Part shown: one piece after another, positions 17,525 through 27,112 of the stretch | How the letters are laid out: the number at the start of each line of letters is the position of its first letter | How positions within the stretch are numbered: position 1 is the stretch's first letter | Assembly (NCBI GenBank): GCA_018695135.1 | Contig: JABHOV010000052.1 | Coordinates: 1-52,609, forward strand | Length of the DNA: 52,609 bases | Origin: Candidatus Melainabacteria bacterium | Lineage (GTDB): Bacteria > Cyanobacteriota > Vampirovibrionia > LMEP-6097 | Direction: 5' to 3' | Program-made: the position numbers and the translations under genes | Notes under the pieces: model-generated | What the model was told of the DNA's origin: nothing | Seen by the model: the letters and a program-made list of their open reading frames with translations, nothing else | Databases searched by the model: none

Positions 17525-19531
17525 ATGAAGAAACTCCCAACCACTCTACCATTTATCATCTTGATTCTATTTCTGTCATTATTTGCAATTAGCTTAATGG
17601 GACAAGAAAAACAACGCAATATTCTAAGCTATAGCGATTTCATTAAACGAGTATTACCATCAGACGGTAGTGCATCAACAGCATATAAGGTAGAACTAAC
17701 CAATGGTGAGGATGTTGCCAAAATAGAGGACAAGAGCGGAGACGTTTACTACGCAAGAGTTCCAGCCAATCTTTTAGGTGCAAACCCAGAACTGGCAGAT
17801 AAATTAGTTAAACAAGGTATACAAGTAGATGTAAAAGCTCAACAAGGAGATAGTATCTGGGCTGGGATTATTTCCAATCTCTTAGTACCACTTATACTTT
17901 TTGGTCTTTTGATGTTCATGTTACGCAATGCTGGCGGCGCTGGTGGACCGATGTCATTCGGCAAAAGTCGTGCCAAACTCATGACTCGCAACACCAATAT
18001 CAGTTTTGATGATGTTGCTGGTATCGAAGAAAGTAAACAAGAACTTGAAGAGATCGTTGACTTTCTCAAAAATTCAGTGAAATATACATCACTGGGAGCC
18101 AAAATCCCCAAAGGAGTAATCCTAGTTGGACCTCCAGGTTGTGGTAAAACCCTCTTAGCCAAGGCTGTTGCCGGTGAAGCAGGTGTACCATTCTTTACAA
18201 TCTCCGGTTCAGACTTTGTAGAAATGTTTGTTGGTGTTGGAGCAAGTAGAGTTAGAGATCTTTTTGAACAAGCCAAGAAAAATGCTCCTTGCATAATTTT
18301 CATTGACGAAATTGATGCAGTTGGAAGACAGCGTAGTGGTATGTCCGGTGGTGGTAATGATGAGCGTGAACAAACTCTAAACCAATTATTAGTTGAGATG
18401 GATGGCTTCCAGCCTAATAGTGGGATCATTGTTTTGGCTGCAACCAATAGACCAGACGTACTCGATAAAGCATTATTAAGACCAGGTCGCTTTGACCGCA
18501 AGGTCAGCATTGACACTCCTGATCTTAATGGACGTACAGATATTCTTAATGTGCACGTGCGCGGTAAGCCTCTCTCCCAGGACGTTGACACAGATACACT
18601 TGCCAAACGTACACCAGGATTTTCGGGTGCCGATTTAGCTAATCTCATTAACGAGGCGGCAATTCTTGCAGCAAGAGAGGAAGCGAAAGATATTTCAATG
18701 AGACATCTTGAAGAAGCTATCGACAAAGTTGCGATTGGACCAGAGAAAAAAAGTAAAATCATCAAACCCAAGGATCAGGTTTGCACTGCGATACATGAAA
18801 CAGGTCACACCTTAACTAGCATCTACTATGAATCTAGTAATGAGTTTCACAAGGTGACTATCATCCCAAGAGGAATGGCACTTGGTTTAACTTGGTCAAC
18901 TGAAGAAGAGTACAAAGTATCTCAGTCAGAAGATCAGCTCAAAACTGAAATGCGTGTACTACTCGCTGGCAGAGCAGCAGAAGAAATCATATTTGGCAAA
19001 GGTAATGTCACTAGCGGCGCATCCAATGACATGGAACGTTGTACTGCGATTGCTCGTGCCATGATTACCAGATTTGGCATGAACCAAAGTCTTGGTATTG
19101 TTGCTTACGGTGAAAAACATGGTAATCCATATCTTGAAGGAGAATACACCTCAAAGAACTACAGTGAAGCCTATGCCAATAAAATAGATCAAGAAGTACA
19201 AGTCTTAATCCAAGCACTCTACGAAGAGGTTAAAGCCAAGCTGATAGGACATAGAGAACAGTTACTTGCCGTCTCACAAATCCTCTTGCAAAAAGAAACT
19301 CTAAACAAAGAAGAAGTATTTGCTGTTCTTGAAGAAATCAAAAATGGCAAATTTGTCAAAATCCCTTTTGAGAATTTCATTGATCTAGCAAGCACCAGAA
19401 CTCCAGAGAGAGTCAAGACCCTTATCAAAGAAGAATCTGACAAACGTAAATCAGAAAGAGAAAGACTTAGAGCGATTGACAAACAAAGAGAACAAAACTC
19501 TGAAGAAGGCGACCAACGCAAAGTTGGCTAG
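17525..19531 (+). CDS. ftsH: ATP-dependent zinc metalloprotease FtsH
   Basis: Membrane-anchored AAA+ protease for quality control of membrane proteins. Seen in order: N-terminal membrane helix ([18 protein letters not shown]), a periplasmic segment of about 90 residues, a second helix ([18 protein letters not shown]), Walker A GPPGCGKT, Walker B IIFIDEID, the arginine-finger segment RPGRFDRK, and the zinc site AIHETGHTL with a distal Asp in [10 protein letters not shown]. The zinc motif is HETGH instead of the usual HEAGH; the zinc-binding His and catalytic Glu are kept. About 668 residues. The last ~40 residues are a charged tail. alaS follows after nine bases but has its own -10 overlapping the ftsH stop. 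Confidence 0.95.
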   Translation: MKKLPTTLPFIILILFLSLFAISLMGQEKQRNILSYSDFIKRVLPSDGSASTAYKVELTNGEDVAKIEDKSGDVYYARVPANLLGANPELADKLVKQGIQVDVKAQQGDSIWAGIISNLLVPLILFGLLMFMLRNAGGAGGPMSFGKSRAKLMTRNTNISFDDVAGIEESKQELEEIVDFLKNSVKYTSLGAKIPKGVILVGPPGCGKTLLAKAVAGEAGVPFFTISGSDFVEMFVGVGASRVRDLFEQAKKNAPCIIFIDEIDAVGRQRSGMSGGGNDEREQTLNQLLVEMDGFQPNSGIIVLAATNRPDVLDKALLRPGRFDRKVSIDTPDLNGRTDILNVHVRGKPLSQDVDTDTLAKRTPGFSGADLANLINEAAILAAREEAKDISMRHLEEAIDKVAIGPEKKSKIIKPKDQVCTAIHETGHTLTSIYYESSNEFHKVTIIPRGMALGLTWSTEEEYKVSQSEDQLKTEMRVLLAGRAAEEIIFGKGNVTSGASNDMERCTAIARAMITRFGMNQSLGIVAYGEKHGNPYLEGEYTSKNYSEAYANKIDQEVQVLIQALYEEVKAKLIGHREQLLAVSQILLQKETLNKEEVFAVLEEIKNGKFVKIPFENFIDLASTRTPERVKTLIKEESDKRKSERERLRAIDKQREQNSEEGDQRKVG

Positions 19532-19534
19532 AAT
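19529..19534 (+). promoter_or_regulatory. -10 box for alaS overlapping the ftsH stop codon
   Basis: TAGAAT begins with the ftsH TAG stop and ends 6 nt before the alaS GTG. No SD is present in the nine-base gap. Confidence 0.45.
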
Positions 19535-19540
19535 AAAGTC

Positions 19541-22225
19541 GTGAAGAATCTCAGTTGCCAAGAAATAAGAGAAACATGGATTAATTTCTTTACTAAGAAA
19601 TGTGACCGTATACATCAGCATATCGCTTCAGGATCTTTAGTACCGGATAATCCAACCCTACTACTTAACGCTGCTGGCATGGTTCAGTTTGTACCGATCT
19701 TCGTGGGTACCAAACCTGCCCCCGAGCCGCCAAGAGCTGTCACAGTACAGAAATGTGCGCGTGTCGGCGGCAAAGACAGTGACCTAGAAAATATCGGGCG
19801 CACAACTAGACATCATAGTTTTTTTGAGATGCTTGGTAATTTCTCATTTGGGGATTATTTCAAAAACGAAGCAATCAAATGGGCTTGGCAATTCGTCAGA
19901 GAAGAACTTGAACTAGACGCTGATAAATTATATGTTTCTATCTTTGAAGGCGACGAGCAAAACCCAATGGACACTGAAGCCCAAGCAATTTGGCTAGAGA
20001 TACTTGCACGAGACTTCCCTGATTTAGAGCAGCGTCAAAAACGTATTTGGAAGATGGGTCGCAAAGACAACTTTTGGGGGCCTCCAGGTACTACCGGTCC
20101 TTGCGGACCTTGTAGCGAAATATACTATGATCTTGGTGATCACATCAGTGACCCAGAAGACAGGTATCTTGAGATCTGGAACTTGGTTTTCATGGAATTT
20201 CTTAAAGACGAAGAAGGCAAATTCACTCCACTTGAAAATAAAAATATAGATACTGGCGCAGGACTAGAAAGAATCGCAACGATATTACAAGGAGTTAACA
20301 ACTCTTTTGAAACCAATGAACTATTCAATGTAATGCAAAGCCTTGCCAAAGACCTTGGTCTAGAATATGGCAAAAATCCAGATCATGATCTTTATCTCAA
20401 GATCATCACTGATCACTTACGTTGTCTTTGTTTCTTGATAGCTGATGGTGTTAGACCAAGTAATATGGGACGCGGTTATGTCCTTAGAATGATCACAAGA
20501 CGCGCTGCTAGGTTTGTTTATTTAATCCGTAACCAAACAGATGCTTTTCTTTATAAGCATTGTACTAGCGTAATTCAAAACTACTCACTAGCCTACCCTG
20601 AGCTGCAAGCAAACTCAGAAGCGATTGTTTCAGTTTGCCGCAAAGAAGAGGAGGCTTTTGCCAAGACTATTGTCAATGGACTTGCTTTGCTTGAGGAGAA
20701 ACTCAAAGCGAGTGGCAAAATGGTAGACGGAGAATTTATTTTTGATCTTTATTCAACTTATGGCTTACCACTTGAATTAAGCAAAGACATTGTTGAAGAA
20801 CAGGGACTCACTATTGACCTAGAAGCATACCAAAAATCCAAAGACGCTCACTCCAAAGCCTCTGGCACAGGCAATTTCAAGACATCCGTTGAATCGAATT
20901 CTTATGTCGCTGACTTAATCAAAAAACATGGTCCAACTAAATTCCTTGGTTACGACCAGCTTGAAGCCAAAGCCAAAGTGCTTGCAATCCATGGCAATGA
21001 CATCGTGCTTGATCAAACTCCATTTTATGCTGAGTCTGGCGGGCAGGTGGCAGACTCTGGCACCATCCGTCATTGCGAGGCGAAGCCGAAGCAATCCAAT
21101 GGACAAGTTAAAGCCACAGACGTCATTGCGAGCGTAGCGAAGCAATCCAGAGTAACCAAAGTAAAAAAAATCGAGGGCATATTCATTCATACTCTTGAAA
21201 GCACTGAAGACTTTAATATCGGCGATGAAGTCACAGCTCAAGTCAACAGTAAAAGCAGAAACCTTACTGGCTATCACCACACAACTTGTCATCTCTTGCA
21301 AGCCGCCCTGCGCCAAGTACTAGGAAACGACATTCAACAAATGGGCTCGCAAGTCGGACCAGAATATACTCGCTTTGACTTTAACCTTGATAGAGCCATG
21401 ACTAAAGAAGAAATATTCAAGACAGAAAAGATAGTCAATGACTGGATTCAAGCCAAGCTACCAGTAGAAACTAAGGTCATGGATTTTGATGATGCAATTG
21501 CAGCAGGCGCCCTTAGTTTCTTTGAAGAGAAGTATGACGACCAGGTTAGGGTTTTGTTTATCAGAGACGATCAACAAACAGCATCTATTGAGTTATGCGG
21601 TGGCACTCACGTCTCTAACATCGGCGATATTAGAGAAGTAGTACTGGCTCAAGAGGGTTCAGTGGCTGCAGGCATTCGCCGTATTCGCATGCTCGCTCAT
21701 GACTTAGCTGCCAAGCACCGAGAAGAAGAAAAACTCAAAGAAGCTGCGTTAGCCCAAGAGCAAGCTGCTCAAGAAAAAGCAAAAGCAGAGGCTAAGGCGC
21801 AGAAACTAGAACAAAACAACTTAGTACTTACAAAAACTGATGAGATTCTCAGCAAATCAAACAAAACGACAGAAGCTCAAATCATCATTGCCAATCTTGC
21901 AGATTATTTTCCTGGCGAAGAACTTGAAACCGATGCTGTCAAAACTCTAATAGAAGCCTTGCTCAGCAAGATAGAATCATCTGGTTCTCAAGCCTTTATT
22001 TTAGTAGCTGCAGCAAGCACTAGCAAAGTCACTTTTATGGCAGCAGCCTCTCAAGAACTAGTTAAAGACAAAAACTCTAGATATAATGCCTCTAATGCAG
22101 TCAAAACGGCAGCCCAAATCTGCGGTGGTGGTGGCGGTGGTAGACCCAATTTTGCCCAAGCAGGGGGGAAAGACCCTAGCAAAGTCCCTGAAGCCCTACA
22201 ACTAATTCAAGAAGATACAAAATAA
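19541..22225 (+). CDS. alaS: Alanyl-tRNA synthetase with an in-frame repeat insertion
   Basis: Class II synthetase that charges tRNA-Ala, with an editing domain. Seen: TRHHSFFEMLGNFSFGDYF (motif 2 region), TGAGLERIATILQG, the editing-domain start FYAESGGQVADSG, the zinc/editing motifs HTTCHLLQAALRQVLG and CGGTHVSNIGDI, a coiled linker (EEEKLKEAALAQEQAAQEKAKAEAKAQKLEQ) and a DHHA1-type end CGGGGGGRPNFAQAGG. Length 894, slightly long. Directly after ESGGQVADSGTI about 30 residues (RHCEAKPKQS...VIASVAKQSR) are encoded by two direct copies of the cattgcgag repeat; that loop is variable in AlaS, so function is probably retained. GTG start with a -10 six bases upstream. HTTCHLL replaces the usual HTAtHLL. 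Confidence 0.95.
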   Translation: MKNLSCQEIRETWINFFTKKCDRIHQHIASGSLVPDNPTLLLNAAGMVQFVPIFVGTKPAPEPPRAVTVQKCARVGGKDSDLENIGRTTRHHSFFEMLGNFSFGDYFKNEAIKWAWQFVREELELDADKLYVSIFEGDEQNPMDTEAQAIWLEILARDFPDLEQRQKRIWKMGRKDNFWGPPGTTGPCGPCSEIYYDLGDHISDPEDRYLEIWNLVFMEFLKDEEGKFTPLENKNIDTGAGLERIATILQGVNNSFETNELFNVMQSLAKDLGLEYGKNPDHDLYLKIITDHLRCLCFLIADGVRPSNMGRGYVLRMITRRAARFVYLIRNQTDAFLYKHCTSVIQNYSLAYPELQANSEAIVSVCRKEEEAFAKTIVNGLALLEEKLKASGKMVDGEFIFDLYSTYGLPLELSKDIVEEQGLTIDLEAYQKSKDAHSKASGTGNFKTSVESNSYVADLIKKHGPTKFLGYDQLEAKAKVLAIHGNDIVLDQTPFYAESGGQVADSGTIRHCEAKPKQSNGQVKATDVIASVAKQSRVTKVKKIEGIFIHTLESTEDFNIGDEVTAQVNSKSRNLTGYHHTTCHLLQAALRQVLGNDIQQMGSQVGPEYTRFDFNLDRAMTKEEIFKTEKIVNDWIQAKLPVETKVMDFDDAIAAGALSFFEEKYDDQVRVLFIRDDQQTASIELCGGTHVSNIGDIREVVLAQEGSVAAGIRRIRMLAHDLAAKHREEEKLKEAALAQEQAAQEKAKAEAKAQKLEQNNLVLTKTDEILSKSNKTTEAQIIIANLADYFPGEELETDAVKTLIEALLSKIESSGSQAFILVAAASTSKVTFMAAASQELVKDKNSRYNASNAVKTAAQICGGGGGGRPNFAQAGGKDPSKVPEALQLIQEDTK
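21068..21150. repeat. cattgcgag repeats, two direct half-units inside alaS
   Basis: CGTCATTGCGAG...GAAGCAATCCA occurs at 21068 and again at 21121 in the same orientation, without stop codons in the alaS frame. Unlike other copies they are direct, not inverted. Confidence 0.85.
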
Positions 22226-22228
22226 AAA

Positions 22229-22257
22229 TTGCATAAATAGTAGAGGAATTGTATAAT
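22229..22257 (+). promoter_or_regulatory. Candidate promoter of the 127-aa gene
   Basis: TTGCAT and TATAAT are separated by 17 nt, just after the alaS stop. The predicted leader is about 105 nt and contains a seven-residue ATG ORF (22353) ending in the TGA that overlaps the gene's ATG. Confidence 0.5.
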
Positions 22258-22369
22258 AAGTACAGATGAAGAACATATATCTTCAGCAGCACTTACAAAG
22301 AGGTAACCAGTAATACAAGTTACAAATAACAGCAACCACATAGGCGATAAATATGAGTCAGCATTTAAA

Positions 22370-22753
22370 ATGAGTCGAACGCAGAACTCACTTTATGAAA
22401 ATATACTACAGCAATTAGCAGTATATGTAGTTGAACCTTCCATGAGAGAAGGTATTAAGGATGGATTAAAAGAGGCTGTAAAAGAACTAAGAGACTTTCC
22501 ATATAGATCATTCGCAGGACCTCACTCTTACGATGGTTTTTTTAATTCGTTGCAGGACAGCATAAATTATCTACTCAAACCAGAGACTGATATAGAGACT
22601 TCACTCACTGTTGCAAGATACTTATTGAATCAATTAGAAAATAAAGTAGTAGTACTTCCTGAATCGTCAATTCCTTGCAATTCAAGGGTAAAACCGCATC
22701 AAAACAAGAATCGCAGACCCAGCGATACTCACTTATTCGCTAAAAATAATTAG
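22370..22753 (+). CDS. Hypothetical protein, 127 residues
   Basis: No family recognised. The soluble protein has a predicted helical first half ([37 protein letters not shown]) and a second helical stretch ([34 protein letters not shown]), then a basic polar tail ([12 protein letters not shown]). It has its own promoter after alaS. The 3' end overlaps the convergent acs gene by 21 bases. The ATG at 22370 is preceded by TTTAAA and no SD. The coding call rests on length, composition and the promoter in front. Confidence 0.6.
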   Translation: MSRTQNSLYENILQQLAVYVVEPSMREGIKDGLKEAVKELRDFPYRSFAGPHSYDGFFNSLQDSINYLLKPETDIETSLTVARYLLNQLENKVVVLPESSIPCNSRVKPHQNKNRRPSDTHLFAKNN

Positions 22754-24904
22754 ACCTTCCAATACCTGCATATTCTCAAGCGTACTAATATCACCAGTAA
22801 CTTCTTTACCTTGAGCAATCTCTTTAAGTAATCTACGCATGATTTTACCTGAACGAGTTTTAGGAAGTGCTGAACAAATAACTATTCGTTCTGGTCTTGC
22901 TATTGCACCGATCTCTTTGACGACTTGATTTTTAAGTTCTTCTTCCAGATCGTCATTGCGAGTCGCCGAAGGCGGCGTGGCAATCTTGACATTAGAAGCT
23001 CTGGATTGCTTCGTTTCACTCGCAATGACGACAAAAGCAACAATAGCTTCACCCTTAATCTCATGAGGTATCGAAACTACAGCAGCTTCACTTACTAGCT
23101 CATGAGCAACAAGTGCTGACTCAATTTCGGCAGTTCCAAGACGATGACCAGATACATTGATCACATCATCTACTCTACCGCCAATTTTGATATAACCGTC
23201 CGCGTCTTTAGTTGCAGCATCACCAGCGAGATAAACGTCATTGCGAGGAGCGTCAGCGACGTGGCAATCCAGGCTAGATTGCTTTGCTTCGCTCGCAATG
23301 ACGTGACTCCAGTAAGTATCTATATACCTTTGATCATCACCCCAAATAGTCCTTGCCATAGAAGGAATAGGACTTTTCAAATATAGAAGTCCTTCATTGC
23401 TGACATCAGCATCCACACCAGGCAAAGGCAAGCCTGCCACACCTGGTTTCATCTCATGAACTCCAGGTAGAGTTGTAATTGCAATGCCACCAGTCTCTGT
23501 CTGCCACCAAGTATCCACTATAGGGGAATATTGTTCGACGACTCGCCCTGGACAACGCGAGCCACCTATATTCTTATAAAACCACTCCCAAGCAGCAGGG
23601 TTAATTGGTTCTCCGACAGAGCCAAGTAAACGAAGTGAACTTAGGTCGTGCTTCTCGACATGCTCCAAACCCCATTGCATAAACGCCCTCACCGCAGTCG
23701 GTGCCGTATAAAAAATACTAATCTTGTATTTCTCTATCATTGACCAAAAACGAGATTTATCTGGGTAGTCTGGAGCGCCTTCGTAGATGAAGACGGAGGC
23801 GCCGTTAGAAAGCGGCCCATATGCTACATAGCTATGTCCCGTCACCCACCCCACGTCCGCTGTGCACCAGTATAAATCCCCAACTGCTGCGTTACGCTCA
23901 TGATTTACAGTCATCATTGGCGGCTCAGCCAACTCAGCCTGTAAATCATTCGCAAGCCTTGCATTTGGAGAATTTCTACTGGCGCACAGAGTATCCACAG
24001 TTGAATCACAGTCTTGAGTTTTCAAATCGAATACCCAGTTACTGGTTAAATGCGTCCAAAGAATATATCCCGCCGTCGTATGCACTATCCCCTTAGGCTT
24101 GCCTGTAGAGCCGCTTGTATACAAAACAAAGCTCATGTCTTCAGCCTCCAATTGTTCTGGCTCACAATTCGCTTCAAAACTACTTAGATCCCAAGTAACC
24201 AAATTCGCAATTGATTTCTGCAATTCCAAATCGTCATAGCTAGAATCAACTTGTTTAATCCGATCAAAACAAACTACTCTTGAAACAAAACTCAAGCCAT
24301 CGACAGCTTCTTTAACTGTCTCTAACAGCGGCACCACTTTGCCTCGACGAAACGATCCATCCGCAGTGATCACATACTTAGATTTAAGATCCTCAATTCT
24401 ATCGCGCAATGCTTGTGCAGAGAAACCTCCAAACACTACACTATGAACAGCACCAATTCTCAAACAAGCATGCATCGCAATTATTGCTTCTGGGCACATT
24501 GGCATATAGAGAGTGACTGTATCGCCCTTCTTAACACCAATACTCTTAAGCAAATTAGCTGCCTTGCAAACTTGATCATGCAGCTCTTGATAAGTCAGGG
24601 TCTTAGTATCACCAGGCTCACCTTCAAAAACAATTGCAGCTTTGTTGGCTTGAGTTTTTAGATGCCTGTCGATACAGTTGTATGAGATATTGATCTTGCC
24701 ATCTTCAAACCAAGTAAAGAAGGGCTCTTCTTTCTTCAACATTGCCACCGTCGGTTCTTTAAACCAATCCAAATTCTCTTTAGCTAAATCCAACCAAAAA
24801 GCATCAGGATCAGTTTTGAATTTAGACATCAAAGCCTGATAATCAGCATCCTTGATATTAGCTTGTGCTTTAAATTCTTCACTGGGGCTGTAGGATTGCT
24901 GCAT
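22733..24904 (-). CDS. acs: Acetyl-CoA synthetase carrying three in-frame palindromic insertions
   Basis: AMP-forming acetate-CoA ligase. Seen: [37 protein letters not shown], the P-loop [32 protein letters not shown], and the C-terminal [13 protein letters not shown] with the acetylation-regulated Lys. At ~723 residues it is longer than the usual ~650. The excess is explained by three inserts: ~45 residues before [10 protein letters not shown] (QDCDSTVD...ERNAAV), [12 protein letters not shown]...APRNDV before YLAGDAA, and [12 protein letters not shown]...SATRNDD near EELKNQV. The last two are translated cattgcgag repeats. The start was moved to Met 24904 ([11 protein letters not shown]) because an extended -10 lies six bases upstream. 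Expected to be functional, as all inserts avoid core motifs. Confidence 0.93.
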   Translation of the reverse strand: MQQSYSPSEEFKAQANIKDADYQALMSKFKTDPDAFWLDLAKENLDWFKEPTVAMLKKEEPFFTWFEDGKINISYNCIDRHLKTQANKAAIVFEGEPGDTKTLTYQELHDQVCKAANLLKSIGVKKGDTVTLYMPMCPEAIIAMHACLRIGAVHSVVFGGFSAQALRDRIEDLKSKYVITADGSFRRGKVVPLLETVKEAVDGLSFVSRVVCFDRIKQVDSSYDDLELQKSIANLVTWDLSSFEANCEPEQLEAEDMSFVLYTSGSTGKPKGIVHTTAGYILWTHLTSNWVFDLKTQDCDSTVDTLCASRNSPNARLANDLQAELAEPPMMTVNHERNAAVGDLYWCTADVGWVTGHSYVAYGPLSNGASVFIYEGAPDYPDKSRFWSMIEKYKISIFYTAPTAVRAFMQWGLEHVEKHDLSSLRLLGSVGEPINPAAWEWFYKNIGGSRCPGRVVEQYSPIVDTWWQTETGGIAITTLPGVHEMKPGVAGLPLPGVDADVSNEGLLYLKSPIPSMARTIWGDDQRYIDTYWSHVIASEAKQSSLDCHVADAPRNDVYLAGDAATKDADGYIKIGGRVDDVINVSGHRLGTAEIESALVAHELVSEAAVVSIPHEIKGEAIVAFVVIASETKQSRASNVKIATPPSATRNDDLEEELKNQVVKEIGAIARPERIVICSALPKTRSGKIMRRLLKEIAQGKEVTGDISTLENMQVLEGLIIFSE
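22951..23030. repeat. cattgcgag palindrome inside acs, copy 1
   Basis: CGTCATTGCGAG and CTCGCAATGACG are inverted ends. Inside is CGCC-GAA-GGCG and paired GGCAATC...GATTGC. Encodes VIASETKQS...ATRNDD in the acs frame. Confidence 0.88.
23236..23303. repeat. cattgcgag palindrome inside acs, copy 2
   Basis: CGTCATTGCGAG and CTCGCAATGACG ends, shorter core (68 bp). Encodes [12 protein letters not shown]...APRNDV in frame. Confidence 0.88.
23900..23949. repeat. Unrelated palindrome inside acs, copy of a different family
   Basis: ATGATTTACAG and CTGTAAATCAT are perfect inverted 11-mers, with TTGGC/GCCAA nested inside. It lies in the segment of acs encoding the extra ~45 residues before the conserved YWCTADVGW motif. 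Confidence 0.6.
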
Positions 24905-24910
24905 GCAACA

Positions 24911-24916
24911 ATGATA
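24911..24916 (-). promoter_or_regulatory. Extended -10 box for acs, leaderless type
   Basis: TGcTATCAT on the minus strand ends 6 nt before ATG 24904. It lies downstream of the track's start (24937), which argues for the shorter protein. Confidence 0.5.
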
Positions 24917-25029
24917 GCATCGCTTCAAATAATTCATAGATATCTTGAGTCGCCAACACTAGATTTTCGTAAAAGCTCAATAATTTAAGGACAAGGTACT
25001 TCTCTGTGAATGAACATAGACGGAGCATG

Positions 25030-25133
25030 AACAAAACGAATTTTCCAAAAAGCAGCCTCGCAAAGTCAGCAGCTTCTTCGAAGCTGAACTGTACTCACTT
25101 TGCTACAGAACCTTTTTGGAGAAATTGTTTTGT
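25030..25133. repeat. Long imperfect hairpin, acs-nnr intergenic element 1
   Basis: ACAAAACGAATTTTCCAAAAAG at the left pairs imperfectly with CTTTTTGGAGAAATTGTTTTGT at the right. GCAAAGT/ACTTTGC pairs inside, and CAGCTTC-TTC-GAAGCTG (25070-25086) forms a triloop tip. No ORF fits the ~500-base gap between acs and nnr. Confidence 0.6.
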
Positions 25134-25192
25134 CCACGTTCCTTAATTCATCTAGTAATGGAGCTTTTAGAGATTTACTTAGTAATATCAAA

Positions 25193-25334
25193 AGCAAAAA
25201 GTCTAAAAGGATTTTGAGCTAAGATTTGCGAAAGAGGTTTGAGTTCAAGTAATGAGCAGCGATAGTCTGCGAAGAACTTGACACGTGATAGCGAGCTGAG
25301 CAAATTCTTAGTCAAAATTCGTAGACTTTTTGCT
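25193..25334. repeat. Long imperfect hairpin, acs-nnr intergenic element 2
   Basis: AGCAAAAAGTCTA...TTTTGAGCTAAGATTTGC (25193-25229) is mirrored by GCAAATTCTTAGTCAAAATT...TAGACTTTTTGCT (25300-25334) with a few mismatches. An inner GTTCAAG/CTTGAC pairing is also visible. Back to back with element 1. Confidence 0.6.
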
Positions 25335-25407
25335 TGGAGCTAAATACGCATAATTCGCTTACAAATCAAAGGATTCAAAATATCTATGAATTATATAGAG
25401 TCAATGA

Positions 25408-27015
25408 TTAAAGCTCAAGTAAGGCTTTTGGAATATAGTTCAACAAATCAGATGCCATCACTGAATACTCAGTAAGTTCTTTAGATGCCTTCTCACCAGC
25501 CTTGGCATGAACATAGCTAGCCAAAATAGCAGCCTGTGTCAAAGGACTAATTTCAAAAACAGTAAAAAAGAATCTAATCTCTGGATATTTTTTATACAAA
25601 GTATAAAGCTGGGCAGCGAAGCCCAAAGTAAGTCCAGTCAAAACGTCACCAGTACCAGCACTAGCAAGTCCAGAATTACCAAAAGGAACCAAGAACACTT
25701 TGCCTCCTGGGTCAGCGATGATAGTCGGCGCCCCTTTGTGCAAAATACTAATTTGATATTCCTGAGCCTTGGCTCTCAAATCTTCAATCAAGTCAATTGG
25801 AGTCAATGCTTTATCAAACTTGCCAAAGAGACGAGTGTACTCTCCAGCATGAGGCGTAATCAATAAATCAGACTTATGTTTTTTGAGTAGTTTAGTATCC
25901 AAGCTATTAATCGCATCAGCATCTAATATCATCGGCGCATCATAGGACTCAATCAAACTAGCTATTTGATCTTTATAAGCCAAAGATAGTCCAGGACCAA
26001 GTCCCAAAACCGCCGGCTCTTTAATGCACGCTTGTTTCAGCAGATCATCAACGATGTCTTCGCTGATAGCTTCAAGTAAATTACTGGCAACTATTTTTCG
26101 CGATTGAGTATCTGTTAATAGTTTCAATAAACCAAGCCCTGATTTATAAGCTGCAGTTCCAGCAAGACTGGCTGCTCCTTCCATTCCAGGCGAGCCAGCA
26201 ATCAAAGTAGCAAAACCATGATCGTATTTTGAGCCCGTGGCAATGCGAGGCGGCAAGAGTTGTTTGACTGCATTTGCAAAATATATTTTTGATTTAAATT
26301 CCTGTTCAAAGATCTCTATTGGATATGAAAGATTTTGTACAATAGTAAGTCCATAATTCGCTCTTGCCGGAAAGAAGAAACTACCTAGCTTGGGATAGCC
26401 CATAGTGAGCGTAGTATGAGCCCTTACTCCACTGCCATTGATTTCACCAGTATCAGGATCAGAGCCAGACGGCAAGTCTACAGCGATAGTAACGACACTC
26501 GCATAATATTCATTAATAATACGGATCAGGCTAGCAGCAGGCTCCATGGGCTTGCCATTAGCGCCAATACCAAGAAGTGCATCAACAAAAAAATGCTTAT
26601 TGTATTTAGATGATATTTTGCCAAAATGTTTTTGTACTAATTCAATATCTTCAATACCTTCAATAAAATCTAGATATTGATTTTTTTTATTGCTTCTTTC
26701 AAGCTCAAGGTAAGCATGTCTTGCTTCATTCTTTAGTTCACTAACAGAGCCTAGGATAAAACATTTAACCGGATAACCTTCTTCAGCAAGGTAAGCAGCA
26801 AGCAAGATTCCATCACCACCATTATTACCCTTACCAGCAAAAACTGTAACAAATGCTTCTTGTCCCTTTTTTTGACATTCCATGTAACGATTAATCACAA
26901 GATCAAAAAGTCCACGAGCAGCTCTTTGCATATATTCAAAACCAAGTCCATCATGTGAGCTGGCAACCGCTTTGTCTATATTTGCCATTTCGGCTCTAGT
27001 GAGGACAGGGATCAT
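25408..27015 (-). CDS. nnr: Bifunctional NAD(P)H-hydrate epimerase / ADP-dependent NAD(P)H-hydrate dehydratase
   Basis: Repairs damaged NADHX/NADPHX. The N-terminal YjeF epimerase half carries VFAGKGNNGGDGILLA and VDLPSGSDPDTGEI. The C-terminal ribokinase-like dehydratase half carries AGSPGMEGAASLAGTAAYKSGLGLL, MILDADAIN, ITPHAGEYTRLFG and GLASAGTGDVLTGL. The 535-residue length matches the fused bacterial form. The gene is alone, with its own leaderless-type promoter, and is separated from acs by two long hairpins. Confidence 0.95.
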   Translation of the reverse strand: MIPVLTRAEMANIDKAVASSHDGLGFEYMQRAARGLFDLVINRYMECQKKGQEAFVTVFAGKGNNGGDGILLAAYLAEEGYPVKCFILGSVSELKNEARHAYLELERSNKKNQYLDFIEGIEDIELVQKHFGKISSKYNKHFFVDALLGIGANGKPMEPAASLIRIINEYYASVVTIAVDLPSGSDPDTGEINGSGVRAHTTLTMGYPKLGSFFFPARANYGLTIVQNLSYPIEIFEQEFKSKIYFANAVKQLLPPRIATGSKYDHGFATLIAGSPGMEGAASLAGTAAYKSGLGLLKLLTDTQSRKIVASNLLEAISEDIVDDLLKQACIKEPAVLGLGPGLSLAYKDQIASLIESYDAPMILDADAINSLDTKLLKKHKSDLLITPHAGEYTRLFGKFDKALTPIDLIEDLRAKAQEYQISILHKGAPTIIADPGGKVFLVPFGNSGLASAGTGDVLTGLTLGFAAQLYTLYKKYPEIRFFFTVFEISPLTQAAILASYVHAKAGEKASKELTEYSVMASDLLNYIPKALLEL

Positions 27016-27021
27016 AGTTCA

Positions 27022-27027
27022 ATTGTA
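27022..27027 (-). promoter_or_regulatory. -10 box for nnr, leaderless type
   Basis: TACAAT on the minus strand ends 6 nt before the ATG at 27015; the gap TGAACT has no SD. Confidence 0.5.
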
Positions 27028-27112
27028 ACTGGTTTTTAGCTAGTCTTCACCGTAAGGCGGAGCTAGTTTACTATTAAAGCTTAGGAATAATGACCTAAGA
27101 CCAACTAAACTC

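Noticed and set aside
17839-18771. 310-aa ORF on the minus strand inside ftsH
   Set aside because: It is antisense to the conserved AAA+ core of ftsH; composition rich in Ser/Leu/Pro is typical of a shadow frame.
20915-21316. 133-aa minus-strand ORF across the alaS insertion
   Set aside because: The repeat is open on both strands, which makes the shadow frame long; the alaS frame carries conserved motifs on both sides.
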